The position numbers and the translations under genes were made by a program. DNA of 64,000 bases from a bacterium (GTDB lineage: Bacteria; Patescibacteriota; Gracilibacteria; JAUYGZ01): contig JAUYGZ010000001.1 of assembly GCA_030690415.1 (NCBI GenBank), positions 21,254 through 85,253 on the forward strand, given 5' to 3'. Below, in pieces: positions 34,758-44,354 of the stretch. The notes under the pieces are model-generated. The model worked only from the letters and a program-made list of their open reading frames with translations. It ran no database searches and was not told the origin of the DNA. Numbering within the stretch: position 1 is the first letter of the stretch; each line of letters opens with the position of its first letter.

Positions 34758-35153
34758 ATGAAAGCAAAAATTGTCAGTGAGATTGCTTTTCATCTTCCTA
34801 ATCAGTCGGGGCAACTGGCTGTCATTATTACATTGCTCGCTGATGCCAATATCAGTATTTATGGACTTCTTGTAGGCGAGGGTATGGGGAAAAGTGTCAT
34901 TAGGATGGTGGTGGATGATCCTGAAAAGGCCCTGGACTTGTTGAAGGGTCACGGAATTGAGCAGGTGACGAAGAATACTGTGCTGCAGGTGCTCGTGCCT
35001 AGTCGTATTGGGATTTTGTCCGAGCTGACGAGTCTTCTCGCCCAAGCTGGGATCAATATTGAAAATCTTTACGTGACCGAAAGCACCCGTGGTGACACGA
35101 TCGCGTTCGTGGGGGTCAAGGATGCGGAGGCGGCCGTGAAGGTGTTTAGTTGA
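34758..35153 (+). CDS. Tandem ACT-domain protein
   Basis: The 131-residue protein consists of two ACT-like halves: FHLPNQSGQLAVIITLLADANISIYGLL (split by family, about 9-38) and VLVPSRIGILSELTSLLAQAGINIENLY (about 77-105), each with the Gly-Leu turn where ligands bind. ACT pairs sense amino acids or other small ligands. Stand-alone proteins of this type are common, and the ligand is unknown. The ATG at 34758 begins just before the first domain; the longer frame adds a hydrophobic stretch that is probably not translated. Confidence 0.8.
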   Translation: MKAKIVSEIAFHLPNQSGQLAVIITLLADANISIYGLLVGEGMGKSVIRMVVDDPEKALDLLKGHGIEQVTKNTVLQVLVPSRIGILSELTSLLAQAGINIENLYVTESTRGDTIAFVGVKDAEAAVKVFS

Positions 35154-35156
35154 TTT

Positions 35157-35750
35157 TTACGCAGGTGTGGCTGTTTGCCACGCTCGGCTGTTGCCTCGTT
35201 TGAGGTTCGTCATTTCTTGATGTCTGAGTGATTGAGGATCGAGGTATCTCTTGATGAATTGTTGACATTGACTCATGATTTTCTCAATTTGAGCGAAAAC
35301 TTCCATGACATCTGGTTCTAATTGACGCTCATGAAAGTCTGGTCTTCCCGTTGTTCCCTGTTCGGGGATAAGTTCGAAGTTGGTCCCAACGGTGACTCCT
35401 ATTACTTCAAATTCATCTGGTAATTTCTGTATTCTTTCTTGGATACTCCTGACCTGGTTCAGGAGTAATTGATGTGTTTCATTTGGTGGTGGCTCCGTTT
35501 CTCGCGCACTCGTGCTCACTTGTCCGATCAACTCTCTGGTATTGGAGATAAGTTGTCTGAGTTTGCGGTGTGTTCTTTTGAGCTGCTGCTTTTCACTATC
35601 CTCAATTTCGTTCTTTGTTGGCAAATTGTTTTCTCTGCCGATACCAGCACTGTTTTTCGCTGATTCAAAAGATTCCTCGGCTTTTGAAAGTCTCTCCTCT
35701 GCAGTGGATGTCAGCTTGTCGAGTTCCCTTTCAGCTTCAGGGTAAGGCAT
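35157..35750 (-). CDS. Hypothetical coiled-coil protein, 197 residues
   Basis: The first half is charged and coiled-coil-like (ERELDKLTSTAEERLSKAEE and QLKRTHRKLRQLISNTREL). The second half has a short conserved-looking core (FEVIGVTVGTNFELIPEQG) and another helix. The core vaguely recalls GrpE but lacks its key motifs, so no function is assigned. It is convergent with the ACT gene, three bases apart. Confidence 0.6.
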   Translation of the reverse strand: MPYPEAERELDKLTSTAEERLSKAEESFESAKNSAGIGRENNLPTKNEIEDSEKQQLKRTHRKLRQLISNTRELIGQVSTSARETEPPPNETHQLLLNQVRSIQERIQKLPDEFEVIGVTVGTNFELIPEQGTTGRPDFHERQLEPDVMEVFAQIEKIMSQCQQFIKRYLDPQSLRHQEMTNLKRGNSRAWQTATPA

Positions 35751-35855
35751 AGTTGAATATAACGAGTATTCGCTCCTCTTTTAGGAGTGAATGCAAGTTT
35801 AACATGCTTGAGACTGGCCTGCTGTTTTTGATGTTGTCCGATCCGTTCGACGTGC

Positions 35856-36647
35856 CTACAATCCTCTTCCCACTTTACTGGCTCTCCAGATAATCTCGAA
35901 AAGGGATCGTTGTGTAGAGGCGATCTCCGGTGACTCGATGATCACTCCATGGAGTCGGTCCTCTTGGAGAGACATGATGGAAAACTTATTCCCATACACA
36001 TTCACTTCCGATTCGAATTCCAGGCTGATATTGGATGGCATGATGAGGACTTCCGCGAAGTTTTCTTTCGCATTGGTCTGGTATTCCCTGCTCCGCTCGC
36101 CTTCCGGGAAAATCCCCCTCATGCGGACAAAATTTTTCTTGCGCAGTAGGATGTATTCATCCAGGAAGTGTCTAAGTTCATTAGAGACTTGAGGGGCAGA
36201 TGAGTAGGAACACTTGATGCGTTCTGCTTTCGGGAGTTTGGCCAGGGTTTCGATGGTGTCTTCGTAGATGATCTTGATGCCTTCAATTCCTTCGAAATAC
36301 TGGACCTTTGGGGCCATGACTAAGCCGCCCGTAAGAGATTTGAGAGTTGGAAGGATTTCCTGGATTTTTTCGTAGTTTTTTTGAGCTTTTTCTCTGAGGG
36401 TTTTGGCGTAATCTTTGAGCTTCTCCGGCTTTACGGCGGTAAATTGTTGGATTCCACGACGCTCTACGATACTGACGAGCCCCTTTTCTTTTAGTGTTTC
36501 GAGGGCCGCATAGGCTGTAGTCCGCGTGACTCCCGCCTTCCGAGCTACCGAACTCACGGCGTTTGTCCCGACTTCGAGGAGGGTAATGTAGAGTTTGGCT
36601 TCTTTTTCGGTAAGGCCAAGGTCGAGAAGGTGAGGGAGGAGGGGCAT
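35856..36647 (-). CDS. TrmB-family transcriptional regulator
   Basis: The 263-residue protein has an N-terminal winged helix (LGLTEKEAKLYITLLEVG, then VARKAGVTRTTAYAALETLKEKGLV) followed by a helical linker and a C-terminal effector domain (PKVQYFEGIEGIKIIYEDT). TrmB-type regulators respond to sugars or other ligands and are common in Archaea and in CPR bacteria. It is divergent from the rRNA promoter. A palindrome between them (ATCACA-N5-TGTGAT, 36775-36791) could be an operator, which is inference. Confidence 0.85.
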   Translation of the reverse strand: MPLLPHLLDLGLTEKEAKLYITLLEVGTNAVSSVARKAGVTRTTAYAALETLKEKGLVSIVERRGIQQFTAVKPEKLKDYAKTLREKAQKNYEKIQEILPTLKSLTGGLVMAPKVQYFEGIEGIKIIYEDTIETLAKLPKAERIKCSYSSAPQVSNELRHFLDEYILLRKKNFVRMRGIFPEGERSREYQTNAKENFAEVLIMPSNISLEFESEVNVYGNKFSIMSLQEDRLHGVIIESPEIASTQRSLFEIIWRASKVGRGL

Positions 36648-36826
36648 GTGGTGGGAATGTAAAATTTAAATGGAAAAGGGGTGAGGTGGACTTGTGCGGA
36701 CGGGAGTGTAGCAGGTCTTGATTTTAATTGGTATGGGTTTTGAATGCGCTGATGCGGATGGAGAAGGCTTTCAGATCACAGCAATTGTGATTGCGTTCGT
36801 TTTTCTGGAAATATGATAAAAAACTG

Positions 36827-36855
36827 TTGACTCCTCTATGGTCGATCTATAAGAT
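36827..36855 (+). promoter_or_regulatory. rRNA promoter
   Basis: TTGACT (36827-36832) and TAAGAT (36850-36855) are 17 bases apart, directly upstream of the 23S leader. No 16S gene lies between this promoter and the 23S, so the 23S-5S unit has its own promoter. Confidence 0.75.
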
Positions 36856-36861
36856 ATCTCT

Positions 36862-37118
36862 GCTTTGGTTGGATGAAATCAATCAAATGCCTCTTTAAGC
36901 CGCTTACGTCCCGATATGTCGGGAGATATGCGGTTTTCGTTTGTCTCTGTCAGGGTTTTCTTTTACAGAGCGCTTGTACCTTGAAAATTCGGCGTCGTAC
37001 TCAGTTATTCCTAGTGAGTACGACAGATCCAGCAATCAGTGTAACGACTGATTGCACGTTAATCACCGTCATATCTCTTCACCGGGATATGACAATAGTC
37101 TGAGTATATGAAAGTGAA
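36862..37118 (+). other. 23S leader with processing stems
   Basis: The leader of about 257 bases has no gene. GATTGCACGTTAATC (37050-37064) pairs with GATTAACGTGCGATC (40442-40456) beyond the 23S. An inner stem joins the region from 37108 with TATTTATTTTCTCTCTTTCAT (40409-40429). These are the expected RNase III-type processing stems. A small local hairpin (GTCATATC...GATATGAC) lies at about 37069-37092. Confidence 0.7.
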
Positions 37119-37597
37119 GAAAATAAATAATAATAAGTGCGTATAACGGATGCCTTGGCACATAACTCCGATGAAGGACGTAGTAGACTGCGATAAGCTT
37201 CGGCGAGCTGTCAATCAAGCTTTGACCCGGAGATCTCCGAATGGGATAACCCTTCCGATGTTACAATCGGAAACTCCATGCTGAACACATAGGCATGGGA
37301 GAGGATACTCAGTGAACTGAAATATCTCAGTAGCTGAGGAAAAGAAATCAACAGAGATTCCCCCAGTAGCGACGAGCGAAGAGGGACTAGGCCAAACCCC
37401 CGCCTTGGCGGGGGGGTTGTAGGACTCCAATATCGGTCATGCATAGTTAGCTGAAGTCTTTGGAAAGAGACGCCATAGTGGGTAATAGCCCCGTAAGCGA
37501 AAACTTTGTATGATCGTAGGAGTATCCTGAGTAGGGTCGGACACGTGAAATCCGGCTTGAATCTGGGAGGACCACCTTCCAAGCCTAAACAGGTTAT

Positions 37598-37645
<48 letters not shown>

Positions 37646-38245
37646 GGGTAGGGGGATGAAATAGTACCTGAAATTATACGCACACAACGAGTCGGAGCCC
37701 CGCCTTGGCGGGGTGACGGCGTACTTTTTGTAGAACGGGCCAACGAGTTAGCTGTATGGCGCAAGGCTAAGGGAGTAACACCCGGAGCCGCAGTGAAAGC
37801 GAGGGTTAATAGCCCGATTGAGTGTCATGCACTAGACCCGAAACCGAGTGAGCTTACCATGTCCAGGCTGAAGCAGCAGTAAAATGCTGTGGAGGGCCGA
37901 ACCAGGGAGTGTTGCAAAACTCTTGGATGAGGTGTGGTAAGTGCTGAAATTGCTATCGAACTCGGAGATAGCTGGTTCTCCTCGAAATAGCTTTAGGGCT
38001 AGCGTCGAGTGTTAAATAGCAGGGGTAGAGCTCTGTCAAGGCTAGGGCCCGAAATAAGGGTACCAAACCTTAATAAACTTCGAATACTGCTATGTATTTC
38101 TCGGCAGTCAGACAGTGACATCTAAGTGCCATTGTCAAAAGGGAAACAGCCCAGATCGTTGTTTAAGGTCCCAAATAGGTTCTCAGTGGTAAAGGCTGTA
38201 GAATTGCGTAGACAACCAGGATGTTGGCTTAGAAGCAGCCACTCA

Positions 38246-38295
<50 letters not shown>

Positions 38296-38332
38296 GTAAC
38301 GGGGCTTAAGAACCTAACCGAAAACACGAATT

Positions 38333-38447
38333 CTTCGCCAGGACTTTGTATGTCAGGCGTCCCCCTTCGCTCATTTTATGAGATACGGGAGGACATTCTT
38401 CGCCTTCAATCTTGAAGAGCGGCCTGGCATTCGAAGCCTTGGCGAAG
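38333..38447 (+). other. Insertion at 23S helix 45
   Basis: CTTCGCCA (38333-38340) pairs with TGGCGAAG (38440-38447), enclosing about 100 bases where the standard helix-45 loop has about 20. It starts after the CCTAACCGAAAACACG segment and ends before the GAGGAGCGTT segment, both homologous to conserved 23S flanks. Helix 45 is a classic site of intervening sequences that are cut out of 23S in other bacteria. Confidence 0.65.
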
Positions 38448-39230
38448 AGTGGTAGAGGAGCGTTGCGTAGGCCGATGAAGTCGGATCGTAAGATCCGGTG
38501 GAGGTATCGCAAGTGAGAATGTTGGCATAAGTAACATAAGCAAGGTGAAAATCCTTGCCACCGTAAGCCCAAGGTTTCCCCAGCCATGTCAATCAACTGG
38601 GGGTTAGTCGGTCCTAAGATGAGGCTGAAAAGCGTAGTCGATGGATAACAGGTTAATATTCCTGTACAATACATGTTTCGCCAGAGCAATACAGGAGGGC
38701 GAATAAATGCTATAGATTGTCCTTCGGGAGAATTTTGATCGTTTCTTCAACTGAATGTGGCGCTAGCGGAGGGGGGACGCGGTAGGATGGTAGTAGCTGG
38801 TTAATGATTCCAGTACAAGCAGTAAGTTTATGTTCTCTTAGGTAAATCCGGGAGAATTCGCGAGCTGTTATGTCAAGGCTGTTTCTTCGGATTCGGCCAA
38901 GTATTTCCCATTCTGCTGACTAGAAAATCCTCGTCGCGAGAAGCATGTGTTACCGTACCGCAATCCAACACAGGTGGGCGGGTAGAGTATACTCAGGTGA
39001 TCGGATTAACCACTGTTAAGGAACTCGGCAACAGAAGCGTCCGTAACTTCGGGATAAGGACTGCCTTGTTAGGTTTTATATCTGGCAAGGCCGCAGCGAA
39101 TGAACCCAAGCAACTGTTTATCAAAAACACAGGTCTGTGCAAAGTCGTAAGACGACGTATACAGGCTGATGCCTGCCCAGTGCCAGAAGGTCACGAGGAG
39201 GGGTGCAAGCTCTGAATCTAAGCCCTGGTG

Positions 39231-39297
<67 letters not shown>

Positions 39298-39535
39298 TGA
39301 ATGGCATAATGATTTGGGTACTGTCTCAACAGTGGTTCCGGTGAAATTGCAGAAACGGTAAAAATGCCGTTTAGACACAGTAGGACGGAAAGACCCCGTG
39401 CAGCTTTACTATAGCTTGACGTTGGCACGAGGCATGACTTGCGCAGGATAGGTGGGAGGCTTTGAAGTCGCGACTTTGGTTGCGGTGGAGCCACCCTTGA
39501 GATACCACCCTTGTTATGCTTTGTGTCTAACCTGG

Positions 39536-39745
39536 ACCTTCAATTGTTCTTCAACCCCCGCTAGGCGGGGGCAAGTTCGAAGGCACTGAACAATCAGTTA
39601 TTGGTTAGATGTACGTTATTGTCTTTTTTTGTCTGATAGAGGTTCATTTGCCTCTCTAAATAATTAAATGACGATGACGTAACATTTATCATGAATCATG
39701 ATCAAACCAATAACTACAACTGTTCAGTGTCCTGGAGACCAATTG
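39536..39745 (+). other. Insertion at 23S helix 79
   Basis: AACCTG before 39536 pairs with CAGGTT after 39745, as in helix 79. The about 200 bases between replace a loop of some 15 bases. Inside are a long stem (CACTGAACA with TGTTCAGTG, and AGTTATTGGTT with AACCAATAACT), an A+T-rich loop and a CCCCCGCTAGGCGGGGG hairpin. No ORF or intron core was seen. Confidence 0.6.
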
Positions 39746-39768
39746 CAGGTTCAGGGACAACGTTTGGT

Positions 39769-39815
<47 letters not shown>

Positions 39816-40021
39816 GCAATGGTTGGCTTCGTCCGGATGGAAATCGGACTGAAAGTGTATTCGCATAAGCCAGCCTGACTGTGAGACTTACAAGTCGAAC
39901 AGGCACGAAAGTGGGTGAAAGTGATCCGGTAGTTCCACGTGGGTGGGCTATCGCTCAACGGATAAAAGTTACGCCGGGGATAACAGGCTGATAGTTTCCA
40001 AGAGCTCACATCGACGAAACT

Positions 40022-40054
<33 letters not shown>

Positions 40055-40068
40055 TGGGGTGAAGCATC

Positions 40069-40143
<75 letters not shown>

Positions 40144-40268
40144 ATATCCTCTGTGTCCGTAGGAAGATTGAGAAAATTTGTCCCTAGTACGAGAGGACCG
40201 GGATGAACGAACCTCTGGTGCGCCAGTTGTCGTGTCAACGGCATAGCTGGGTAGCTACGTTCGGTTGT

Positions 40269-40300
<32 letters not shown>

Positions 40301-40583
40301 ATTTTCAAGATGAATTTTCCCTATGAGCCTCCCGGGAGACTACCGGGTTGATAGGCTGCAGGTGTAAGCCCAGTAATGGGTTAGCCGAGCAGTACTAATA
40401 GGCCATTGTATTTATTTTCTCTCTTTCATTTGCTTGGACTTGATTAACGTGCGATCTGTCGGTATACTTCGGTCTGCTTGACCTTCAGAGTTGGAGGCTG
40501 TGTCATGGGATTAATCCCTGTCATGGCTTTCAGCTCTGGAGGTTAACGGATAGAAAAGTCTTATCGAGTTAAAAAAAGGTCTC

Positions 40584-40702
40584 GTCTTGGTGTCTATAGA
40601 GCGCGGGGTACACCTGATCCCATCCCGAACTCAGCAGTTAAGCCACGCTTCGCCGATGGTACTTGGGTCTTTGGCCCTGGTAGAGTAGGTCGGCGCCAAG
40701 AC
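40584..40702 (+). rRNA. 5S ribosomal RNA
   Basis: The 119-base gene starts GTCTTGGTG and ends CGCCAAGAC, which pair as helix I. The conserved loop TCCCGAACTCAG and the GGTAGAGTAGGTCGG end region are present. A run of eight T follows four bases later, so helix I plus the T-run may end transcription of the rRNA unit. The 164-base spacer from the 23S holds the 3' halves of the 23S processing stems and one more hairpin. Confidence 0.92.
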
Positions 40703-40743
40703 AAGGTCTTTTTTTTGTGTTTACAAGGTTGGGAGAGTCGAGC

Positions 40744-41913
40744 TCACACATACTGATACTTACCCACCCTTTTTTTCCCCATTCTCACGGATCGGGTGCG
40801 TTGTTTTCGGTCGTAGTCGGCCGGCTGAGTTCCTGATCTGGAGATGTTTAGGATGATCCCCATCATCATCATACACACGAGGAGGGAGGTTCCTCCGTAG
40901 CTAATGAAAGGGAGGGTGATCCCAGTATTGGGGAAGAGAGCCATGCTCACGGAGACGTTGATTAGCATCTGGACCGTGATAGAGGTGGTGAATCCGACGA
41001 CAATGAGTTTCGCGAACCAGTCCTTGGAGTTTCTGGCAATGCTGTAGCATCTCCAGGCGATGACTGCGAAGACCAGGATGATGAGGGCTGTTCTTACAAA
41101 TCCCATTTCCTCTCCGATGGCCGCGAAGATGGTGTCCCCCTGCACTTCCGGGAGATAGCCATTTTTTTGAATGGATTGTCCGAATCCCAGTCCAAAGAGT
41201 CCTCCGCTGCCTATTGCGGTGAGGGAGTTTTTGATCTGGTAGCTGATCCCCAGGGTATCGAGATCAGGGTTGAAAAAGGTTACGAAGCGGTTGTAGATGT
41301 AGTCGACATTCAGGGCGATGAAGAGGCCTATCACCGAGGCGATAAGGCCTCCTGAGCCGACCTGGAAGAAGCTTCCCCCCGCGACCAGAAAGATTGCCAC
41401 GGCTGTTAGCATGATGACCAGGAGGGATCCGAAGTCCGGCTGAAGTGCTATGGGGATGGCGACCACACAGCTGATGATCAGAAATGGGATGAATCCGTAG
41501 TGGAAATGCTTGATGTCTTGTCGGTTTTTGCTCATCCAGTGGGAGAGGTAGATGATGAGTCCGAATTTGGCGAACTCGACCGGTTGTATGGAGGGTAGGA
41601 AGGGGATGTCCAGCCAACTGTTGGCGCTTCCATAGTCTCCTCCCAGGTTCGTAAAGACCAGGAAGAGCATGGCTACTGCTCCGATTAGTACCGGCAGCGA
41701 GATTTTTTCCCAAAAGCGGTAGGGGATGACCAGACAGATCCCGAATCCGACGAGGCTGTAGGCCACTTGCCCCATTCGACGCCAAAAATAGAAGTCGTTT
41801 TGTTGAAACTTATTGTAGGATTCGTAGACACTGACGGAAGCGATCATCGAGAGTCCGAAGAAGACAAGGCCGAGGATCAGGGCGAGTAGGACGTAGTCTA
41901 TGGTTTTTTTCAT
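40744..41913 (-). CDS. ftsW: SEDS peptidoglycan polymerase FtsW
   Basis: The 389-residue protein has about ten membrane helices and SEDS signatures: IQPVEFAKFGLIIYLSHWM, QPDFGSLLVIMLTA, GISYQIKNSLTAIGSGGLFG and FPNTGITLPFISYGGTSLL. SEDS proteins polymerise glycan strands from lipid II. FtsW (division) is more likely than RodA because of the adjacent division-type genes in the window (FtsB-like), but this is not decisive. It ends close to the 5S gene in convergent orientation. Confidence 0.9.
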   Translation of the reverse strand: MKKTIDYVLLALILGLVFFGLSMIASVSVYESYNKFQQNDFYFWRRMGQVAYSLVGFGICLVIPYRFWEKISLPVLIGAVAMLFLVFTNLGGDYGSANSWLDIPFLPSIQPVEFAKFGLIIYLSHWMSKNRQDIKHFHYGFIPFLIISCVVAIPIALQPDFGSLLVIMLTAVAIFLVAGGSFFQVGSGGLIASVIGLFIALNVDYIYNRFVTFFNPDLDTLGISYQIKNSLTAIGSGGLFGLGFGQSIQKNGYLPEVQGDTIFAAIGEEMGFVRTALIILVFAVIAWRCYSIARNSKDWFAKLIVVGFTTSITVQMLINVSVSMALFPNTGITLPFISYGGTSLLVCMMMMGIILNISRSGTQPADYDRKQRTRSVRMGKKRVGKYQYV

Positions 41914-41940
41914 TGGGGATTTTGGGATCAGTTTTTTACT

Positions 41941-42000
41941 TCCTTATCGTCTGTATCATCTTTATCATCTTTATCGTCTTTACCCTCTTAACAGTCTTTT
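41941..42000. repeat. TTATCGTCT/TTATCATCT nine-base repeats
   Basis: About six degenerate nine-base units (complement of GATAAGGAC type) fill the divergent gap between ftsW and lspA, directly before the lspA start at 42007. Confidence 0.8.
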
Positions 42001-42006
42001 TCTTTG

Positions 42007-42432
42007 ATGAGATTTGTATCCATCATCATTGCCATCTTACTGCTTGATCAAGGGGTGAAGCAATTGCTTTTGAGACTGCTGGATCATCCCTTGTGGCTTG
42101 TTCCGAATCAGATTGGTCTGAATCTCTCGTTTAACGAAGGCGTGGCCTTTTCGCTTCCCATTACCGGCCTCATGAGTATTCTCTTGTCGCTTTCGATTAT
42201 TCTGGGATTGCTGTACTACTACTTCTTTTCTACCCGAAAAGGTCTTTTTACCGATCTTTCCTTCGCATTGATCATCGGAGGTGCATTCGGGAATCTCCTG
42301 GACCGATTCGTCTCCGGAAAAGTCACGGATTTTATCCAGGTCTATTCTTTCCCGATCTTTAATGTGGCCGACATCTGCATTACCGTGGGGTTCTTGCTCT
42401 TGATTGTTTTTTTCGATAAGATAAGTCGGTAG
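42007..42432 (+). CDS. lspA: Lipoprotein signal peptidase
   Basis: The 141-residue protein has four membrane helices and the LspA motifs FNEGVAFSL, GGAFGNLLDR (first catalytic Asp) and FNVADICI (second catalytic Asp). LspA removes signal peptides of lipoproteins; lipobox proteins in the window include those at 1596, 43387 and 60226. The ATG at 42007 was chosen; an in-frame TTG one codon earlier is unlikely. Confidence 0.93.
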   Translation: MRFVSIIIAILLLDQGVKQLLLRLLDHPLWLVPNQIGLNLSFNEGVAFSLPITGLMSILLSLSIILGLLYYYFFSTRKGLFTDLSFALIIGGAFGNLLDRFVSGKVTDFIQVYSFPIFNVADICITVGFLLLIVFFDKISR

Positions 42433-42470
42433 AGGATTTCCTCGTTTTTGAGAATTTATAAACTCTTCCT

Positions 42471-43193
42471 GTGGCCTACAATTTCCCTATCGAACCTGAG
42501 GTTCATGTATCAGATATTTTCTTTCGAACCATTGCCGGACTTTTCGGTGGGGGATTCGGAACCCTCGTGCTTTTGATTGGTATCCTTCTGAGCGGATCCT
42601 TCGACTCATCCACTCTGATTTCTTTTGACGGTGGGGGCAACACGCCTTTTTTCGTGTTTATTTCGATTGTCGTCGTTTATGTCGCCCTCTTGATTTCCGC
42701 CCTCGCGAGTTTAACGTTTTTTTATTACACTGATCGGGAACGCTACTCGTATCTTCTCTCAACCCTTTCCCATGTCTTTTCATTGATAACGGTGATTTTT
42801 GTGGTCTCGTCTCCGGTAAGCATTTTTCTTTCTCTGATCAGTTTTCAAAGCCTGGGACTCGTGTCACTGGCTCTTATGTCCGTAGTCACGCTTTTTTCGG
42901 TGATTGTCATGGAGACCGTTGCCGGTCATAAGCATCTCTTGCTTACTCTCTACAGCAGTGCTGTGGCCTTGTTTGGATTTTTTATCGTGATGCTTCTTCT
43001 CTCAGTCGCTCTCGGTACCACGACTTTACTTGTCGTCCTGGCCTTGCCTTTCCTTTGGGCAAGCTTTGGCTTCTGGCAGGTGTCATTCGAAATGATCTAC
43101 CAGTGGATTTACCAGCTCTATGGGAATGATTTTCTCAATTCCACCACTCGGGTAGGGAGTGATTACATTAAGGAAGAACGAACGAAGAAGTAA
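42471..43193 (+). CDS. Hypothetical six-helix membrane protein
   Basis: The 240-residue protein has about six transmembrane helices and a short charged C-terminus (YIKEERTKK). A GTG at 42471 is the start, as no upstream ATG exists. It follows lspA by 38 bases and may share its transcript. The family is not recognised. Confidence 0.65.
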   Translation: MAYNFPIEPEVHVSDIFFRTIAGLFGGGFGTLVLLIGILLSGSFDSSTLISFDGGGNTPFFVFISIVVVYVALLISALASLTFFYYTDRERYSYLLSTLSHVFSLITVIFVVSSPVSIFLSLISFQSLGLVSLALMSVVTLFSVIVMETVAGHKHLLLTLYSSAVALFGFFIVMLLLSVALGTTTLLVVLALPFLWASFGFWQVSFEMIYQWIYQLYGNDFLNSTTRVGSDYIKEERTKK

Positions 43194-43278
43194 ATGGCTC
43201 TCATGCCAGTACGTTTTTGAGTGGTTCCGGTATTTTCGTGGAGCGAAGTGCCAGGATCGGTATTTTGGAGAGGCTTCG

Positions 43279-43355
43279 TGGAGGTGCCGATGGGATTCGA
43301 ACCCATGAATGCCGGTTTTGCAAACCGGAGCGTTAAGCCACTTCGCCACGGCACC
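43279..43355 (-). tRNA. tRNA-Cys (GCA)
   Basis: The minus strand gives a 77-base cloverleaf: acceptor GGTGCCG/CGGCACC, anticodon loop TTGCAAA with anticodon GCA, T-arm ATGGGTTCGAATCCCAT, discriminator T and encoded CCA. The TTGCAAA loop and T73 are typical of tRNA-Cys. Confidence 0.92.
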
Positions 43356-43386
43356 GTGACCAAAAGCTCAACTAGGGTACCACAAG

Positions 43387-43938
43387 TCACTGAAGAAGAA
43401 AGCTCCTAACGATATTTTGACAGGTGAGCTGCTGGACCTGATCCTCTTCTTTTGCCACACAGGTCAGCGTGTAGCCAATCTTGTCCTTCGCAAAATAGGT
43501 CTGTGAATAGTTTCGCAGAGGGTCTGTGGTGGTATTACGAGCGTGGAAAAGATGCAGGACCGTGCGGACTCCATTCACATTCACTTCTTCTGAAGAAATG
43601 GCGCGATAATCAACCAGTGCTTTTGACCCTAAAAGAATATTAGCCTTCGCGTATTCGAGCGAAGTGGCATCAGTATTTAGAGATTCCTTGATGACATTCA
43701 CATTCTGGATGAAGTCATCGCCCTGGATCCTCTTCAAAAAAATAGCGACTGTTTCAGGAGGGATCGTATTAGCAAAGTCCTGCTGAAGGATTTTGTTCCA
43801 GTCTGATGGAATATCGACCGAAAAACTCTGATACTGCTGGCGTACTAAATCGGCCTCAGATCCGCTTCCACCTCCGGAACAAGCCGTGAGGTTAGCTCCG
43901 AGGAGAAAAACCAGGGGAAACAATAGTGAACGCTTCAT
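43387..43938 (-). CDS. Lipoprotein, unknown function
   Basis: The 183-residue protein has a lipoprotein signal (LGANLTAC, Cys at residue 20) and a Gly/Ser linker, followed by a globular domain with YQSFSVDIPSDWNKI near residue 35 and strands ending in YTLTCVAKEED. The DIPSDW start resembles small secreted domains of the PsbP-like or photosystem type, but this is weak. No gene partner is nearby. Confidence 0.75.
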   Translation of the reverse strand: MKRSLLFPLVFLLGANLTACSGGGSGSEADLVRQQYQSFSVDIPSDWNKILQQDFANTIPPETVAIFLKRIQGDDFIQNVNVIKESLNTDATSLEYAKANILLGSKALVDYRAISSEEVNVNGVRTVLHLFHARNTTTDPLRNYSQTYFAKDKIGYTLTCVAKEEDQVQQLTCQNIVRSFLLQ

Positions 43939-44042
43939 AAGAAATGGGATATCACACCATTATTGTACCAAAAAATGCGAAAAGCAAAGGTCATTTGACT
44001 TGTGAATCGAGGAGAAATTGGTACGATATTTGCCGCTATCAT

Positions 44043-44118
44043 GGGTTGATAGCTCAGTTGGTAGAGCAACGGCCTTTTAAGCCGCTGGCCCCGGGTTCGA
44101 GTCCCGGTCAACCCACCA
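44043..44118 (+). tRNA. tRNA-Lys (TTT)
   Basis: A 76-base cloverleaf: acceptor GGGTTGA/TCAACCC, D-arm AGCTCAGTTGGTAGAGC, anticodon loop CTTTTAA (TTT), T-arm CCGGGTTCGAGTCCCGG, discriminator A and encoded CCA. Its 3' end is repeated in the tandem array that follows. Confidence 0.94.
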
Positions 44119-44244
44119 TCTTAGACGCTGGCCTCCCGCCGTGGCGGGATCAACCCACCATTTTAGACGCTGGCCTCCCGCCGTGGCGGGATCAACCCAC
44201 CATTTTAGACGCTGGCCTCCCGCCGTGGCGGGATCAACCCACCA
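44109..44244. repeat. 42-bp tandem array carrying copies of the tRNA-Lys 3' end
   Basis: CAACCCACCA occurs at 44109 (in the tRNA), 44151, 44193 and 44235, an exact 42-base period. Each unit also holds TTAGACGCTGGCCTCCC and the hairpin CCCGCC-GT-GGCGGG. The units are almost identical, so the array is recent. The tRNA transcript would carry three hairpins, each followed by a copy of its own 3' end. Confidence 0.92.
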
Positions 44245-44268
44245 TTTTCTCTATCGTTGAGGTTTTTG

Positions 44269-44354
44269 TGGTGCCGCGGGCGGGACTTGAACCCGCATGG
44301 AGCAAGCTCCAAGGGATTTTAAGTCCCTCGTGTATACCATTCCACCACCGCGGC
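44269..44354 (-). tRNA. tRNA-Leu (TAA)
   Basis: An 86-base type II tRNA with acceptor GCCGCGG/CCGCGGC, anticodon loop CTTAAAA (TAA), long variable arm TGGAGCTTGCTCCA and encoded CCA. Confidence 0.92.

Noticed and set aside
39536..39745. Group I intron or homing endonuclease in 23S
   Set aside because: The insert is too short and shows neither an intron core nor an ORF.
44109..44244. CRISPR array
   Set aside because: There are no unique spacers; the 42-base units are simple tandem copies. No other repeat-spacer pattern was seen in the window.
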